64,000 nucleotides of DNA from RFSX01 sp964591455 (GTDB lineage: Bacteria > Bacteroidota > Bacteroidia > Chitinophagales > Saprospiraceae): assembly GCA_964591455.1 (NCBI GenBank), contig CAZQDZ010000013.1, positions 37,855 to 101,854 on the forward strand, given 5' to 3'. Shown here one piece after another: positions 1 through 10,012 of the stretch. Positions within the stretch are counted from its first letter, which is position 1; every line of letters begins with the position of its first letter. A program made the position numbers and the translations under genes. The notes under the pieces were generated by a model. It did not search any database and was not told the DNA's origin. It saw nothing but the letters and a program-made list of their open reading frames with translations.

Positions 1-897
1 AGATCATTAGTGATGCACGGTGTTGTTGGTACAGCATTAGGTGGTGTATGTACACAAGTCGGAGAACCTCAAAATTTATTGATATCCAGTACAATGGGCT
101 GGGATTTTATAACCTTTTTTCAGAAGATGGCCCCAGTGACTATGCCTGTATTGGTTTGCGGTTTGATTACTGCTGTGATTTTGGAGCTAACAGGATTCTT
201 TGGTTACGGTGCTAAATTGCCAGAAGTAGCCCGAAAAATCATAGAAAATTATACGGATGAAGAGGACCGGAAAAGGACGAAAAGACAAAAGACAAATCTT
301 GTTATCCAAGCAATCTCTGGAATCTTATTGATTATCGCCTTAGCAACACATATTGCTTCTGTCGGTTTGATTGGCTTGGCCTTGATTATCATTCAGACTG
401 CCTTTATGGGGATAACAGACGAACACTCTTTAGGAAAAGCTTTTGAAGAAGCCTTACCATTTACTTCTTTGCTAGTTGTTTTCTTTGTGATTGTAGCTAT
501 GATTCATGACCAGCATTTATTTTCTCCGATAATTGATTGGGCATTAAGTCTAGAACCTTCGCAGCAGCCTTCCATGTTTTATGTGGCCAATGGATTGCTT
601 TCTATGATAAGTGATAATGTCTTTGTAGCTACAGTATACATGGGAGAAGTCGCAGCTGCCTTTGCCGATGGGGCATTGACTAGAGAACAATACGAAAAAA
701 TCGCTGTGGCTATCAATACGGGTACTAATCTACCAAGTGTAGCTACACCAAATGGTCAAGCGGCTTTTCTGTTTTTGCTGACTTCAGCGATTGCACCACT
801 AATCAATTTATCCTATATGCGTATGGTAATCATGGCCTTCCCATACACTATCGTTCTTGGGGTAGTTGGATATTTAGGAGTTCAGTATCTTATCTAG
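1..897 (+). CDS. nhaB: Na+/H+ antiporter NhaB, 3' part (5' end outside window)
   Basis: The reading frame is open from base 1, so this is the C-terminal ~298 residues of a longer protein. NhaB is an inner-membrane sodium/proton antiporter that exports Na+ using the proton gradient. Family-typical stretches are visible: a GGVCTQVGEPQNLLI segment near the visible start, SDNVFVATVYMGE in the middle, and GTNLPSVATPNGQAAFLF before the final two membrane helices. About seven hydrophobic helices remain. The ORF ends in the normal place for the family, with no sign of damage. A sodium:solute symporter lies 5 kb downstream, so sodium cycling may matter in this organism (inference). Confidence 0.93.
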   Translation, partial: RSLVMHGVVGTALGGVCTQVGEPQNLLISSTMGWDFITFFQKMAPVTMPVLVCGLITAVILELTGFFGYGAKLPEVARKIIENYTDEEDRKRTKRQKTNLVIQAISGILLIIALATHIASVGLIGLALIIIQTAFMGITDEHSLGKAFEEALPFTSLLVVFFVIVAMIHDQHLFSPIIDWALSLEPSQQPSMFYVANGLLSMISDNVFVATVYMGEVAAAFADGALTREQYEKIAVAINTGTNLPSVATPNGQAAFLFLLTSAIAPLINLSYMRMVIMAFPYTIVLGVVGYLGVQYLI

Positions 898-952
898 AAA
901 AACAGCATGGCAATATCGCTTAAATGCTTAGACAGATAAGTGAAATAGACTT

Positions 953-960
953 TACCTTTG
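953..960 (+). promoter_or_regulatory. Bacteroidota-type -7 box (TACCTTTG) in front of dusB
   Basis: Matches TAnnTTTG, the Bacteroidota housekeeping -7 consensus. It ends only 4 nt before the dusB ATG at 965, so a transcript from here would be almost leaderless. No clear -33 TTG was seen. Confidence 0.4.
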
Positions 961-964
961 TGAC

Positions 965-1966
965 ATGGTAAGAATTGGTGATTTAGAGCTAGGAGATTTT
1001 CCGCTTTTACTGGCACCTATGGAGGATGTTAGTGACCCACCTTTCAGAGCACTCTGTAAGAAGCAAGGTTGTGATATGATGTATACTGAGTTTATCTCAG
1101 TAGAAGGTCTTATCAGAGATGCGCACAAAAGTGTGCAGAAGCTTGATATTTATGATGAGGAAAGACCAGTAGGCATCCAAATATTTGGTGCTAAGTTGGA
1201 ATCCATGCAGCGTGCAGCGGAGATAGTAGAAGAAGCTAATCCAGAAGTCCTGGATATTAACTATGGATGCCCAGTAAAAAAAGTCGTCTGTAAAATGGCA
1301 GGAGCGGGGATATTACAAGATATCCCTAGGATGATAAAGCTAACCAAGGCAATCGTAGATAGTACTAACCTACCAGTGACTGTCAAAACAAGGTTAGGCT
1401 GGGATGACAATACCATCTTTATAGAAGAGGTTGCAGAGCGATTACAAGATGTAGGCATTAAGGCACTCTCTATACATGGTCGTACACGGAAACAAATGTA
1501 TAAGGGAGAAGCAGATTGGACCTGCATAGGAAATATCAAAAACAACCCACGAATTCATATTCCGATTTTTGGGAATGGAGATATAAATACCCCTCAGAAG
1601 GCCCTAGAATATAAGAATAGATATGGTGTAGATGGGATAATGATAGGTCGTGCCAGTATCGGAAATCCTTGGATATTCAAACAAATAAAAGCTTTTCTAG
1701 AGAATGGCACTTTTATAGATCCTCCTACTTTGGGAGAGAGAGTGGCAGCGACTAGAGAACATCTCGACAAATCAATCGCTTGGAAAGGAGAGAAATTAGG
1801 TATACTGGAGATGCGAAGACATTACACCAATTATTTCAGAGGCCTGCGAGGGGTCAAGCAATTCAGAGCTAAACTTGTCACAGAACATGACCCTAACAAT
1901 CTACACCAGATATTGGACGAATTGCTACATTATTATTCACAACCAGAACTAATCGAAGTAGATTAA
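965..1966 (+). CDS. dusB: tRNA-dihydrouridine synthase DusB
   Basis: FMN-dependent enzyme that reduces uridines in the tRNA D-loop to dihydrouridine. The 333-residue length is normal. The flavin-binding start of the TIM barrel reads LLAPMEDVSDPPF (residues ~15-27), the catalytic cysteine sits in NYGCPVKKV (Cys102), and HGRTRKQMY (~172-180) and IFGNGDI (~196) are family landmarks. The start is fixed by the conserved N-terminus (M-V-R-I-G-D-L-E-L). The stop TAA overlaps the next ATG (TAATG), so translation is probably coupled to the CCA-adding enzyme, another tRNA-maturation enzyme. Confidence 0.95.
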   Translation: MVRIGDLELGDFPLLLAPMEDVSDPPFRALCKKQGCDMMYTEFISVEGLIRDAHKSVQKLDIYDEERPVGIQIFGAKLESMQRAAEIVEEANPEVLDINYGCPVKKVVCKMAGAGILQDIPRMIKLTKAIVDSTNLPVTVKTRLGWDDNTIFIEEVAERLQDVGIKALSIHGRTRKQMYKGEADWTCIGNIKNNPRIHIPIFGNGDINTPQKALEYKNRYGVDGIMIGRASIGNPWIFKQIKAFLENGTFIDPPTLGERVAATREHLDKSIAWKGEKLGILEMRRHYTNYFRGLRGVKQFRAKLVTEHDPNNLHQILDELLHYYSQPELIEVD

Positions 1967-3384
1967 TGGAATTCTTCTTCTATGAGGATGAACTACCTAT
2001 AGTACAGCTAATAGGTGAGATTGGCGATAAGCTAGGGTATCCTTCTTATGTGGTAGGAGGATTTGTAAGAGATAGATTTATCAATAGGCCCACTGAGGAT
2101 ATAGACGTTGTGTGCATAGGGGATGGACCTACACTTGCACGTGAGGTGGCTAAAGCGCTTGGCTTAAAAACTGGCGTCCATATCTTTAAGCGATTTGGTA
2201 CTGCGATGATTAAGTACCAAAACTTGGAAATCGAATTCGTTGGTGCAAGGAAGGAATCATATCAGACAGATTCTCGCAAGCCGAAGGTTTTACCTGGCAC
2301 ATTAGAAGATGATCAGAATAGGAGAGACTTTACGATCAATGCAATGGCTGTCAGTCTTAGTAAGGCAACTTTTGGCGAATTACTAGACCCCTTTGATGGG
2401 ATCGGCGATATAGAGCGCCGCTTGATTAAAACGCCACTAGAACCAGGCAAGACTTTTTCTGATGATCCATTGCGGATGATGCGTGCCATAAGGTTTGCTT
2501 CGCAGCTAGATTATGATATTGATGAGAAGACATTTAAAGGGATTCAAGAATATAGTCAGCGTCTAGAGATTATCTCTATGGAACGCATTATTACAGAACT
2601 CAATAAAATAATTCTCTCACCGATTCCTTCCAAAGGCATAGACTTAATGTCAGAAGCGAAGCTGCTGATTCAAGTGCTACCTGAGATGGAACAGCTGAGA
2701 GGGGTAGAGGTGCGGAATGGAATGGCTCATAAAGATAACTACTATCATACCCTACAGGTACTTGATAACCTATCTATGAATACAGAGGATTTGTGGTTGA
2801 GATGGTCCGCCATACTCCATGATATTGCCAAGCCACCTACGAAGCGATTTGTCCCAAAACAAGGTTGGACTTTTCATAGCCACGAGGTCGTTGGTGCTCG
2901 CTGGGTACCTAAGATATTTAAGCGCTTAAAACTCCCGCTTGATTCTAAAATGAAGTATGTACAGAAATTAGTGCGCCTTCATCTCAGGCCTATTTCGCTA
3001 ACTAAGGAAGATATTACTGATTCGGCTATACGTAGAATATTATTTGATGCAGGAGATGACATAGATGACCTTATGCTTCTTTGTAAAGCAGATATTACAT
3101 CTAAGAATGAAGCCAAGGTCAAACGAATCAAAAAGAACTATGAGATTGTCAGCCAAAAACTCAAAGATTTAGAGGAGAAGGATAAGATTAGAAACTGGCA
3201 GCCACCGATTACAGGAGAGATCATCATGGATACCTTTGGCATCAAACCTAGTCGTGAAGTAGGGACTATAAAAGATAGTATTAGAGAAGCAATACTAGAT
3301 GGCATTATACCTAATGAATATGAGGCAGCCTTTGCCTTCATGATATCACAGGGGAAGCAACTTGGCTTGACACCTCTATCTTAG
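1966..3384 (+). CDS. cca: CCA tRNA nucleotidyltransferase with HD domain
   Basis: Class II polynucleotide cytidylyl/adenylyltransferase that adds or repairs the 3'-CCA of tRNA. The N-terminal nucleotidyltransferase fold shows GGFVRDRF (31-38), the metal-binding EDIDVVC (44-50) and RRDFTINAMAV (119-129). A C-terminal HD phosphohydrolase-like domain has LHDIAKPPTKRF (~283-294). At 472 residues it has the usual length for the Bacteroidota form. It starts inside the dusB stop codon, forming a two-gene tRNA-modification operon. It ends directly against the convergent DUF5686 gene, with no intergenic base between the two stop codons. Confidence 0.93.
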   Translation: MEFFFYEDELPIVQLIGEIGDKLGYPSYVVGGFVRDRFINRPTEDIDVVCIGDGPTLAREVAKALGLKTGVHIFKRFGTAMIKYQNLEIEFVGARKESYQTDSRKPKVLPGTLEDDQNRRDFTINAMAVSLSKATFGELLDPFDGIGDIERRLIKTPLEPGKTFSDDPLRMMRAIRFASQLDYDIDEKTFKGIQEYSQRLEIISMERIITELNKIILSPIPSKGIDLMSEAKLLIQVLPEMEQLRGVEVRNGMAHKDNYYHTLQVLDNLSMNTEDLWLRWSAILHDIAKPPTKRFVPKQGWTFHSHEVVGARWVPKIFKRLKLPLDSKMKYVQKLVRLHLRPISLTKEDITDSAIRRILFDAGDDIDDLMLLCKADITSKNEAKVKRIKKNYEIVSQKLKDLEEKDKIRNWQPPITGEIIMDTFGIKPSREVGTIKDSIREAILDGIIPNEYEAAFAFMISQGKQLGLTPLS

Positions 3385-5952
3385 TTAGAACTCAACCTTC
3401 ATTCTTATTCTGAATCCAAGCCCATCTACATTAAATAGATTTTCTACATTGGGATGATCCAAGTAAGTTGCCCTTTTAACTAAGTCAAATCTCAGGAATC
3501 GGAATATATTATATATGCCAAATCCATATTCTATATAGGGTGTATCTCCTAATAGAGGGTAAGTAAATGACTGCCCATCAGCATTGTTGTTGTACTGGAT
3601 GAGTTCTGGATTGAGATTAGGATTGTGCTTATCAGATAATCCGCCCCATACTATTTTAGCATGTAAGATTTCTTTTAAATTTAATTTTCTGATAAGAGGT
3701 AACCTATTTATTAGATAGCCATCAAAGAAGTGCTGCCAAGAAAAACGTACATATCTATCCGTCGTAAATTCCAAAAAGTTCATCGTGTTAAATGAATTTG
3801 GTTGGAAAGAGAATGATTGATTGGCCCTAGGGATATATAAAAGTATAAATGGCAGATTATCTTCGGCGAAGACTGCACCTACTTCCAACTCTGTCAGTGA
3901 TCGTCCAACAATGGATAATGGAATTCTCTTCTTAAGAATTACCGCCAACTTGTGATAAGAAAAATCTCCACCAAGAACACCTCTTATTGCTCCTCTATAA
4001 CTAAACTGAAATCTTGGTACATTATCTATGACAGGGAGTCTTTTTTTACGACCTTGAAGAAAGGTGGCATTGGGTGAATATTCAGCAGAAAAACTGAATT
4101 CTGAAGTATGTACGTCAGGTATGGTTGTTACTTCTCCATCTCTTAAAGCTTCAAATCTAAGCGTACCAAATTCGTAAGCCTGACGCCTTATATTATCGAG
4201 ACCAATTTTGTAGAACCCAAAGTCCGTATCATTAAAGTATTCTATATTGTACTTATCGATAAATAATATCTGATTGGCTTCCCCCCTTCTTATAGATGTC
4301 AGAAAGTTGTCGGCCTCAAGGAATTCTAATTGCAAACCTGGGAAAATAACATCATGGGTATAAGAAGCTGTTATGAGATTTTTTGGATTTTTTCGCCAGT
4401 CAGGAGTCAATGAGTAAGTGAATGCACCTTGATACTTAATTTGTTTATCTCTCAAGCCATAAGCTGCATATCCTTCTAGTTGGTACTTGGAAGAATGGCT
4501 GTGAGATGTCTCTCCTCCAAACCTAAATCTCCATCCCTCTACATCATTATTACTGACAAAGGCACCAAGATCACCTATGTCCACATGCCCCGCTGGTATG
4601 TAGCCTGTTGCAACTATTTTGGTCGCTAATATGAATCGCTTATAAGTAGGGACGGTGACAAGGGTATCTATCATCTTGTAGATACCTGCTTCCTTCTCTG
4701 TGAGCTCAGATATTCTATTAGTCTCCCAGTAGTCGTCTCCTTTATCAAAAGCATCCTTGGCTTGTATTACATCTCCGAGTCCATCGAATTTCTCAGTAGG
4801 AGGTTTATCAAATTTGTACTCATCATAAGTGTTTTTACGCCGAGCATATATACCTATCCCGCCATCTGCAATAGACATATCTATGGTCAAATCATCTTTA
4901 GTCAAGACGTACACACCATCTTTAGATTCGAATTCCTGGTTTACCTTAAGTCCTCTAACAAAGTTAAGCGCCACATCCTTCGTCACTCCTAGATCTGCTT
5001 TAAGAACAGTATACTGATCATCGTTGGATATATACAGATCACCAGTAAATCCTATGAAAGTTTTATTTCTAGGAATAAAAGATAATCTAATCGCATTGAT
5101 GCTATTGACATCCAGCGTATCTATAATATAATATCGATAGTAGTTTATTCCCCAAAGTGCCAGTGGACTCAGAAAATCATTATCGAGGATATTGATGTTA
5201 TTTTCATAGATATCTATATCATCATATAAGAGATCTATTGCGCCAGTAATTGTATGGTCATCTATGGCATCATCAAACTTGGTCATTTTGACTGCGTGTC
5301 TGCGCTCTTTTTCTTTTTTAGGGCTGCTCTGGTAATAAGTAGACGAGAGGATTTCTCTTATGAACAAGGGTAAGTAGACTCGGCCATTTACATCTGAAGT
5401 ATCTAAATAATTCCATAGAAATTTGAAATTTTTAAATTGCTTTCTTGACTTAAATTCCTCAGTGATGTTGTTGAGGTCTATTTCTATTTTCTCGTGCTTA
5501 TTGTAGCTGTAGGCGTCTTGATTCTCAAGCTTGTTTCTGTCTTTATTAGCGATTACTTTCCTGATGAGTTCTACAGCTGGATTGTTCTTTTTCCTATATC
5601 GCTCCTTTTTAGCGGTGATGGTTACTTCCTCACCTAGTATGCCTTCTTCTTCCAGATAAAAATCTATTCTATTTCTTGATTCTTGGGAGATGATTTTAAT
5701 ACTTGTTTTATATCCGACAAATGTAGCTATTAGTGTATCTGAAGGATTTTTAGTCTTAATCAAGTATTGTCCATCTAAGTCAGTAGAGGCACCTACATAT
5801 GTTCCTTTGAAGGTAACATCCACGAAGGGTAGTGGTTGATTTGACCTTGCGTCAAATACACGACCCTTAACTACAGTTAAGTCTTGAGTCATGGCCAAGC
5901 TGCTGATAAATAACAAACTTGCCAGAAAGATGATTCTATGAAGGTGTGTCAA
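3385..5952 (-). CDS. DUF5686 outer-membrane protein with carboxypeptidase-regulatory-like N-domain
   Basis: 855 residues. A Sec signal peptide (hydrophobic to about residue 21, then TQ) precedes a carboxypeptidase-like regulatory (beta-sandwich) domain at ~24-110, with VVKGRVFDARSNQPLPFV and a DLDGQYLIK motif. A long DUF5686-type region follows, ending in alternating beta-strand-like sequence and a terminal Phe (RMKVEF), as in outer-membrane barrels. This is the architecture of the Bacteroidota DUF5686/carboxypeptidase-like family. No TonB-plug motif is visible, so it is not a standard SusC receptor. Function is unknown; a role at the outer membrane is inferred from topology only. Confidence 0.85.
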   Translation of the reverse strand: MTHLHRIIFLASLLFISSLAMTQDLTVVKGRVFDARSNQPLPFVDVTFKGTYVGASTDLDGQYLIKTKNPSDTLIATFVGYKTSIKIISQESRNRIDFYLEEEGILGEEVTITAKKERYRKKNNPAVELIRKVIANKDRNKLENQDAYSYNKHEKIEIDLNNITEEFKSRKQFKNFKFLWNYLDTSDVNGRVYLPLFIREILSSTYYQSSPKKEKERRHAVKMTKFDDAIDDHTITGAIDLLYDDIDIYENNINILDNDFLSPLALWGINYYRYYIIDTLDVNSINAIRLSFIPRNKTFIGFTGDLYISNDDQYTVLKADLGVTKDVALNFVRGLKVNQEFESKDGVYVLTKDDLTIDMSIADGGIGIYARRKNTYDEYKFDKPPTEKFDGLGDVIQAKDAFDKGDDYWETNRISELTEKEAGIYKMIDTLVTVPTYKRFILATKIVATGYIPAGHVDIGDLGAFVSNNDVEGWRFRFGGETSHSHSSKYQLEGYAAYGLRDKQIKYQGAFTYSLTPDWRKNPKNLITASYTHDVIFPGLQLEFLEADNFLTSIRRGEANQILFIDKYNIEYFNDTDFGFYKIGLDNIRRQAYEFGTLRFEALRDGEVTTIPDVHTSEFSFSAEYSPNATFLQGRKKRLPVIDNVPRFQFSYRGAIRGVLGGDFSYHKLAVILKKRIPLSIVGRSLTELEVGAVFAEDNLPFILLYIPRANQSFSFQPNSFNTMNFLEFTTDRYVRFSWQHFFDGYLINRLPLIRKLNLKEILHAKIVWGGLSDKHNPNLNPELIQYNNNADGQSFTYPLLGDTPYIEYGFGIYNIFRFLRFDLVKRATYLDHPNVENLFNVDGLGFRIRMKVEF

Positions 5953-6124
5953 AATATGGCGTTATCTTATAAAAATCGATTGCAATATACCGCACTTAGC
6001 CAAAGTAAGAAAGATAATTTCTAAGCTTCGTTATACATTGATTATAGAAGACAAGTTTGTGTTATGAGAATGAACTTAGTAACGATATAATATTTTATAT
6101 CTTCACTCCGAAAGAACAGTAGCC

Positions 6125-7873
6125 ATGGTCATATTGGATGATTTCGATAGAATTGTTATAATCCTTTTTTTTATCATTTCTCTTGCTATAGGTCTGCGGT
6201 ACGCATTCCAGTCTGGCAAAGATTCGACTTCTTTCTTTTTATCAGGACGTAATATGCCTTGGTGGTTGCTAGGCATCTCCATGGTAGCGACTACATTTTC
6301 TGCTGATACCCCAAATCTTGTCACAGACATAGTTCGTAAAAATGGTATTTCAGGTAACTGGATATGGTGGTCTTTTTTATTGACTGGTATGTTGACCGTA
6401 TTTGTCTATTCTAAGCTTTGGCGAAGAACAGGGTTCCTTACGGATTTAGAGTTTTATGAGCTCAGATACAGTGGCAAGGCAGCTGCTTTTTTAAGAGTAT
6501 TTAGAGCCTTCTATTTAGGCGTGGTGTTCAATGTACTTGTCATGGCAACTGTCTGCTTGGCAGGTATTAAGATCGGTAGTGTCTTACTGGGTTTTAGCGC
6601 TCACCAAACAATTATTTTAGCATCTATAGTTACAGTATTATATGCTTCCTTTGGTGGACTTCGAGGGATCATAATGACTGATCTTTTTCAGTTTGTATTA
6701 GCAATGATAGGCACTATCTGGGCTGCTTGGTTTATCGTAAATCTACCACAGGTAGGTGGCTTGGACAATTTGCTCGCCCACAGTAATGTGCAATCCAAGC
6801 TAGACTTTATACCTGAATGGGGTTCTCCCCAACTGATTACATTATTTATAATCCCCTTATCCGTGCAGTGGTGGGCTTCTTACTATCCAGGTGCAGAACC
6901 AGGTGGTGGTGGCTATATAGCCCAAAGGATGTTGTCTGCCAAAAACGAGTCCAATGCGCTCACCGCAACCTTACTCTTTAATATAGCGCATTATGCGCTG
7001 AGACCTTGGCCATGGATACTAATAGCCTTAGCTTCTCTTGTAGTCTTTCCAGATTTGGAGTCCATAAAGCAGGCTTTTCCACACGTGGACGTAGACATTG
7101 TTAAAGATGATTTGGCCTATCCAGCGATGCTGACATTCCTTCCTTCTGGTTTACTGGGTATTGTTGTCGCCTCTTTAATTGCAGCATTTATGTCTACAAT
7201 ATCTACTCATCTTAATTGGGGTGCTTCTTATATTACTAATGACATATATAAACGGGTCATCAATTCGGAAGCCAGTGAAAAGACCTTAGTAAACGTAGGA
7301 AGGATAGTAACCGTCTTCACAATGATCTTAGCAGCAATTTGTTCTCTCTATCTGGAGAATGCAGAAAAAGCTTTTCAGATTATTGTTCTTATGGGCGCTG
7401 GTACTGGACTTATATTCATATTGCGTTGGTTTTGGTGGCGTATAAATGCCTACTCTGAAATCTCAGCTATGATAGCTTCATTTGTCATTGCATTATATTT
7501 AGCTAAGTCTAAAGCTTTCGAATTAGAGACACATGAAAAGCTATTGATTAATATTGGATTGACAACGGTGATTTGGCTGATTGTGACTTTTATGACACCA
7601 GCTACAGATGAGGCGACCTTATCTAAGTTCTATAGAAAAATAAAGCCTGCAGGTTGGCACAAATTTAAATCGGCTAATGAGACTAATGAACAAGTGCAGA
7701 ATCTAAGTTCAGAAATTGCAGCGATGATAGCTGCAGTTATTTTAGTGTTTGCAATATTATTTGGTTTGGGTTACTTATTGTTTGGAGAATTCATAAGTGC
7801 AGGCATAGCAATATTGGTGGCAGGAGTAGCAGTAGTAATAATGAAATTTTTGTGGAGCAAAGTGACAGCTTAA
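6125..7873 (+). CDS. Sodium:solute symporter (SSS family)
   Basis: 582 residues with about 13 hydrophobic helices, typical of the SSS/SLC5 family, which imports a small solute (sugar, amino acid, nucleoside or similar) with Na+. Supporting motifs are FFLSGRNMPWWLLGISMVA early (residues ~38-56), ASFGGLRGIIMTDLFQF (~177-193) and the helix containing LIAAFMSTISTHLNWG. The substrate cannot be told from sequence. The start ATG is preceded by no obvious ribosome-binding site, as is usual in this window. The 3' end overlaps the convergent apbE gene by 4 bases. Confidence 0.9.
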   Translation: MVILDDFDRIVIILFFIISLAIGLRYAFQSGKDSTSFFLSGRNMPWWLLGISMVATTFSADTPNLVTDIVRKNGISGNWIWWSFLLTGMLTVFVYSKLWRRTGFLTDLEFYELRYSGKAAAFLRVFRAFYLGVVFNVLVMATVCLAGIKIGSVLLGFSAHQTIILASIVTVLYASFGGLRGIIMTDLFQFVLAMIGTIWAAWFIVNLPQVGGLDNLLAHSNVQSKLDFIPEWGSPQLITLFIIPLSVQWWASYYPGAEPGGGGYIAQRMLSAKNESNALTATLLFNIAHYALRPWPWILIALASLVVFPDLESIKQAFPHVDVDIVKDDLAYPAMLTFLPSGLLGIVVASLIAAFMSTISTHLNWGASYITNDIYKRVINSEASEKTLVNVGRIVTVFTMILAAICSLYLENAEKAFQIIVLMGAGTGLIFILRWFWWRINAYSEISAMIASFVIALYLAKSKAFELETHEKLLINIGLTTVIWLIVTFMTPATDEATLSKFYRKIKPAGWHKFKSANETNEQVQNLSSEIAAMIAAVILVFAILFGLGYLLFGEFISAGIAILVAGVAVVIMKFLWSKVTA

Positions 7874-8862
7874 TTAGACTGTATCATAAGATCGAAACCT
7901 TTAGTTGCTGTATAGGTAATATCTCCATTGTCATCTGAATAGAAGAAGCATCCTTCCAGATGTAATCTGTCCTCTACATATCTAATAGCTCTATCCATTC
8001 CCATGATCATACAAGCGGTGGCCACGGCATCAGCTTCCATACAACTTTCAGAAATGATAGATACACCTAGTAATTCATTCTGCTCTGGGTAACCAGTTTT
8101 GGGATTTATTTGATGACCATATTTTTTATTTCCCACAGTATGGTAATTGCGATAGTTACCTGAGGAGGCCATTGCTATATTTGATAGATTTACTATTTCA
8201 GATATCTCATTCAGGTCCGCTTCCGGGGCGGGTTTATTGAGCCCTATTCTCCATGGCTTACCAGATGCATTATGACCTAGAGTAGATACTTCACCTCCTA
8301 TTTCGACAAAAATATTCTGAGCCCCGCTGCTTTTTACAAGCTCTAATACTTTATCTACAGCATAGCCTTTGGCTATTGCACTGAAGTCCAGTTCTAATGA
8401 TGCAGGCTTAAGTACAGTCATATGCGTGTTGTCAGCCTCTAACTGTACTTGCTCTAAACCTACCTTAGTCAGGAGCTTAGATATCCTAGAGCTGTCCACC
8501 TTAGAGATTGCATCTTTTGCTGTATAACCAAAACCCCAATAATTTACCAAGGGCATCACAGTGGGGTCAAAGTAGCCATCCGATTGTCGCCAGATGTTTT
8601 CTGCATTTTTAAAGATAGATATGAAATGATTATCTACGGGCAGGTATATACGTTGGCAAGTGGCTGGTTTTCCGTTTTTCAGAAGGGTGATTGACTCTAC
8701 GCCGTCTACTGGCTTGTTAATCTGTGATATTACCGAACTATCTATATAAGTAGAGACAGATTGGTTGATTTCTATGAGCAGCGCATCTATTTCAGCCTGT
8801 GTGACAGTTGTCGGCGAATCGTGAGTTACATGGTAAGTTGTACCCATCGTTTTGCCCTTCAA
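7870..8862 (-). CDS. apbE: FAD:protein FMN transferase ApbE
   Basis: Covalently attaches FMN to Ser/Thr of flavoprotein targets such as NqrB/NqrC or FMN-binding domain proteins, normally outside the cytoplasm. Family motifs are GKTMGTTYHV at the start, DFSAIAKGYAVDKV, a GGEVSTLG loop, GHQINPKTGYP, and MEADAVATACMIMG with the metal-binding region. The start given is the first recognised codon (TTG). The frame stays open upstream, however, and encodes a convincing lipoprotein signal (FRIATVILCICFWTC, then KES) beginning about 114 bases earlier at a possible ATT start (8976), so the real protein is probably longer and lipid-anchored. No obvious flavinylation target lies nearby. Confidence 0.92.
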   Translation of the reverse strand: MKGKTMGTTYHVTHDSPTTVTQAEIDALLIEINQSVSTYIDSSVISQINKPVDGVESITLLKNGKPATCQRIYLPVDNHFISIFKNAENIWRQSDGYFDPTVMPLVNYWGFGYTAKDAISKVDSSRISKLLTKVGLEQVQLEADNTHMTVLKPASLELDFSAIAKGYAVDKVLELVKSSGAQNIFVEIGGEVSTLGHNASGKPWRIGLNKPAPEADLNEISEIVNLSNIAMASSGNYRNYHTVGNKKYGHQINPKTGYPEQNELLGVSIISESCMEADAVATACMIMGMDRAIRYVEDRLHLEGCFFYSDDNGDITYTATKGFDLMIQSN

Positions 8863-9006
8863 TTTACTGAATGAAGGGACATTAAAATGTGGGGATGGGG
8901 CTGGCGATTCCTTACAGGTCCAAAAACAGATGCAAAGGATGACCGTAGCTATTCGAAACAGACTTCTAAAATAAATGGCTTGAGGTTTTAAGAAAAAAAG
9001 AAAATA

Positions 9007-10005
9007 CTATTCAAAAAAGTTTCCGTAATCTGAGTCACCTTCTTTACTTCTGTATTGGGCCTCCCGTCTTGGTTCATTCAAATCTAAAGTTTCACTGGAT
9101 TCTTCTTGGCCACCTAAGAGTAACAGCGTAGATTGTTTCTCATACTCCTCTAGCATCTTAAGTCCTTTTTCTTCGAAGATACCTTCTTGTAAATCTATAG
9201 ACTGCATAAAATCGGATGACATCTCCATGAACCTTTCCATTTCGCCCACCTTATTAGCAACATCGTCGGCAATTCCTTGCATCGCTTGGTCAAACATAGC
9301 TCTTTTGTCTGGGTCACCCTTGATAATACTCATGGCTGATTTCATCGCTGAGTGTGAAGCTCTTATTGCTTTTCTTTCTTGTTCCTTCACCCTGACCTGA
9401 TCTTTGGTATCCTCGAGAAGAATTTCAGAGTTGCTATACATCTTGGTAAGTACCCTATATAGCACAGCTAACTTGTTATGAAGTGCTATATATTTTTCGT
9501 TAGTTTCTTTTAGTCTGGCAGCTTTACGCGTAGATAGTACTAATTGCTTTTCGTTCCCAACTTGCTTAGCTTTTCTTGCAATGGCTAAGTTCTGTTCTAT
9601 CTCCTTATTATTATTAGCTAACTGGTTTTTAAGGTTCCTCATTTGCCCCTTGAGATTACCGATTTGCTTACCCATTTTTTTCAGATTGCTCTGCAAGTCT
9701 GAGAGGTAATTCTTCAGTATACCCATAGGATCTATAGTGACAAAGATGCTGGTAATCTTACGCATGATGCTCTGATACATATAACCAACAAGGTTTCTTG
9801 TACGACCATCTAGCGCTGTTAGAATAAGCACACCAAGTACGCCGAAAATGGCTATTTTCCCAATCAGATTGCCCGCTAATGCCCAAAGAGTAGCCCCAAA
9901 TGAGACACCGACCCAGGCGAGAAGCGCCAACATGATGATTAAAAATATTGCACCTGTTTTTCCTTCAGGTTTACTCCAAAATGATTTTGGTTGATTAGTC
10001 GCCAT
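9007..10005 (-). CDS. Membrane-anchored coiled-coil protein, PspA/IM30-like (tentative)
   Basis: 332 residues. Two hydrophobic segments at ~18-38 and ~45-65 are followed by a long charged helical region. From about residue 92 (DPMGILKNYLSDLQ) the heptad pattern resembles PspA/IM30 (ESCRT-III superfamily): a DP-x-L start, long amphipathic helices, then KGDPDKRAMFDQAMQGI and GEMERFM, comparable to the region where PspA carries its later helices. The tail is acidic and low complexity. Classical PspA has no transmembrane hairpin, so this would be a fused variant. The resemblance is by eye only. It follows the 10013-10567 gene by 7 bases, so the two are almost certainly co-transcribed. Confidence 0.6.
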   Translation of the reverse strand: MATNQPKSFWSKPEGKTGAIFLIIMLALLAWVGVSFGATLWALAGNLIGKIAIFGVLGVLILTALDGRTRNLVGYMYQSIMRKITSIFVTIDPMGILKNYLSDLQSNLKKMGKQIGNLKGQMRNLKNQLANNNKEIEQNLAIARKAKQVGNEKQLVLSTRKAARLKETNEKYIALHNKLAVLYRVLTKMYSNSEILLEDTKDQVRVKEQERKAIRASHSAMKSAMSIIKGDPDKRAMFDQAMQGIADDVANKVGEMERFMEMSSDFMQSIDLQEGIFEEKGLKMLEEYEKQSTLLLLGGQEESSETLDLNEPRREAQYRSKEGDSDYGNFFE

Positions 10006-10012
10006 TTACCAA

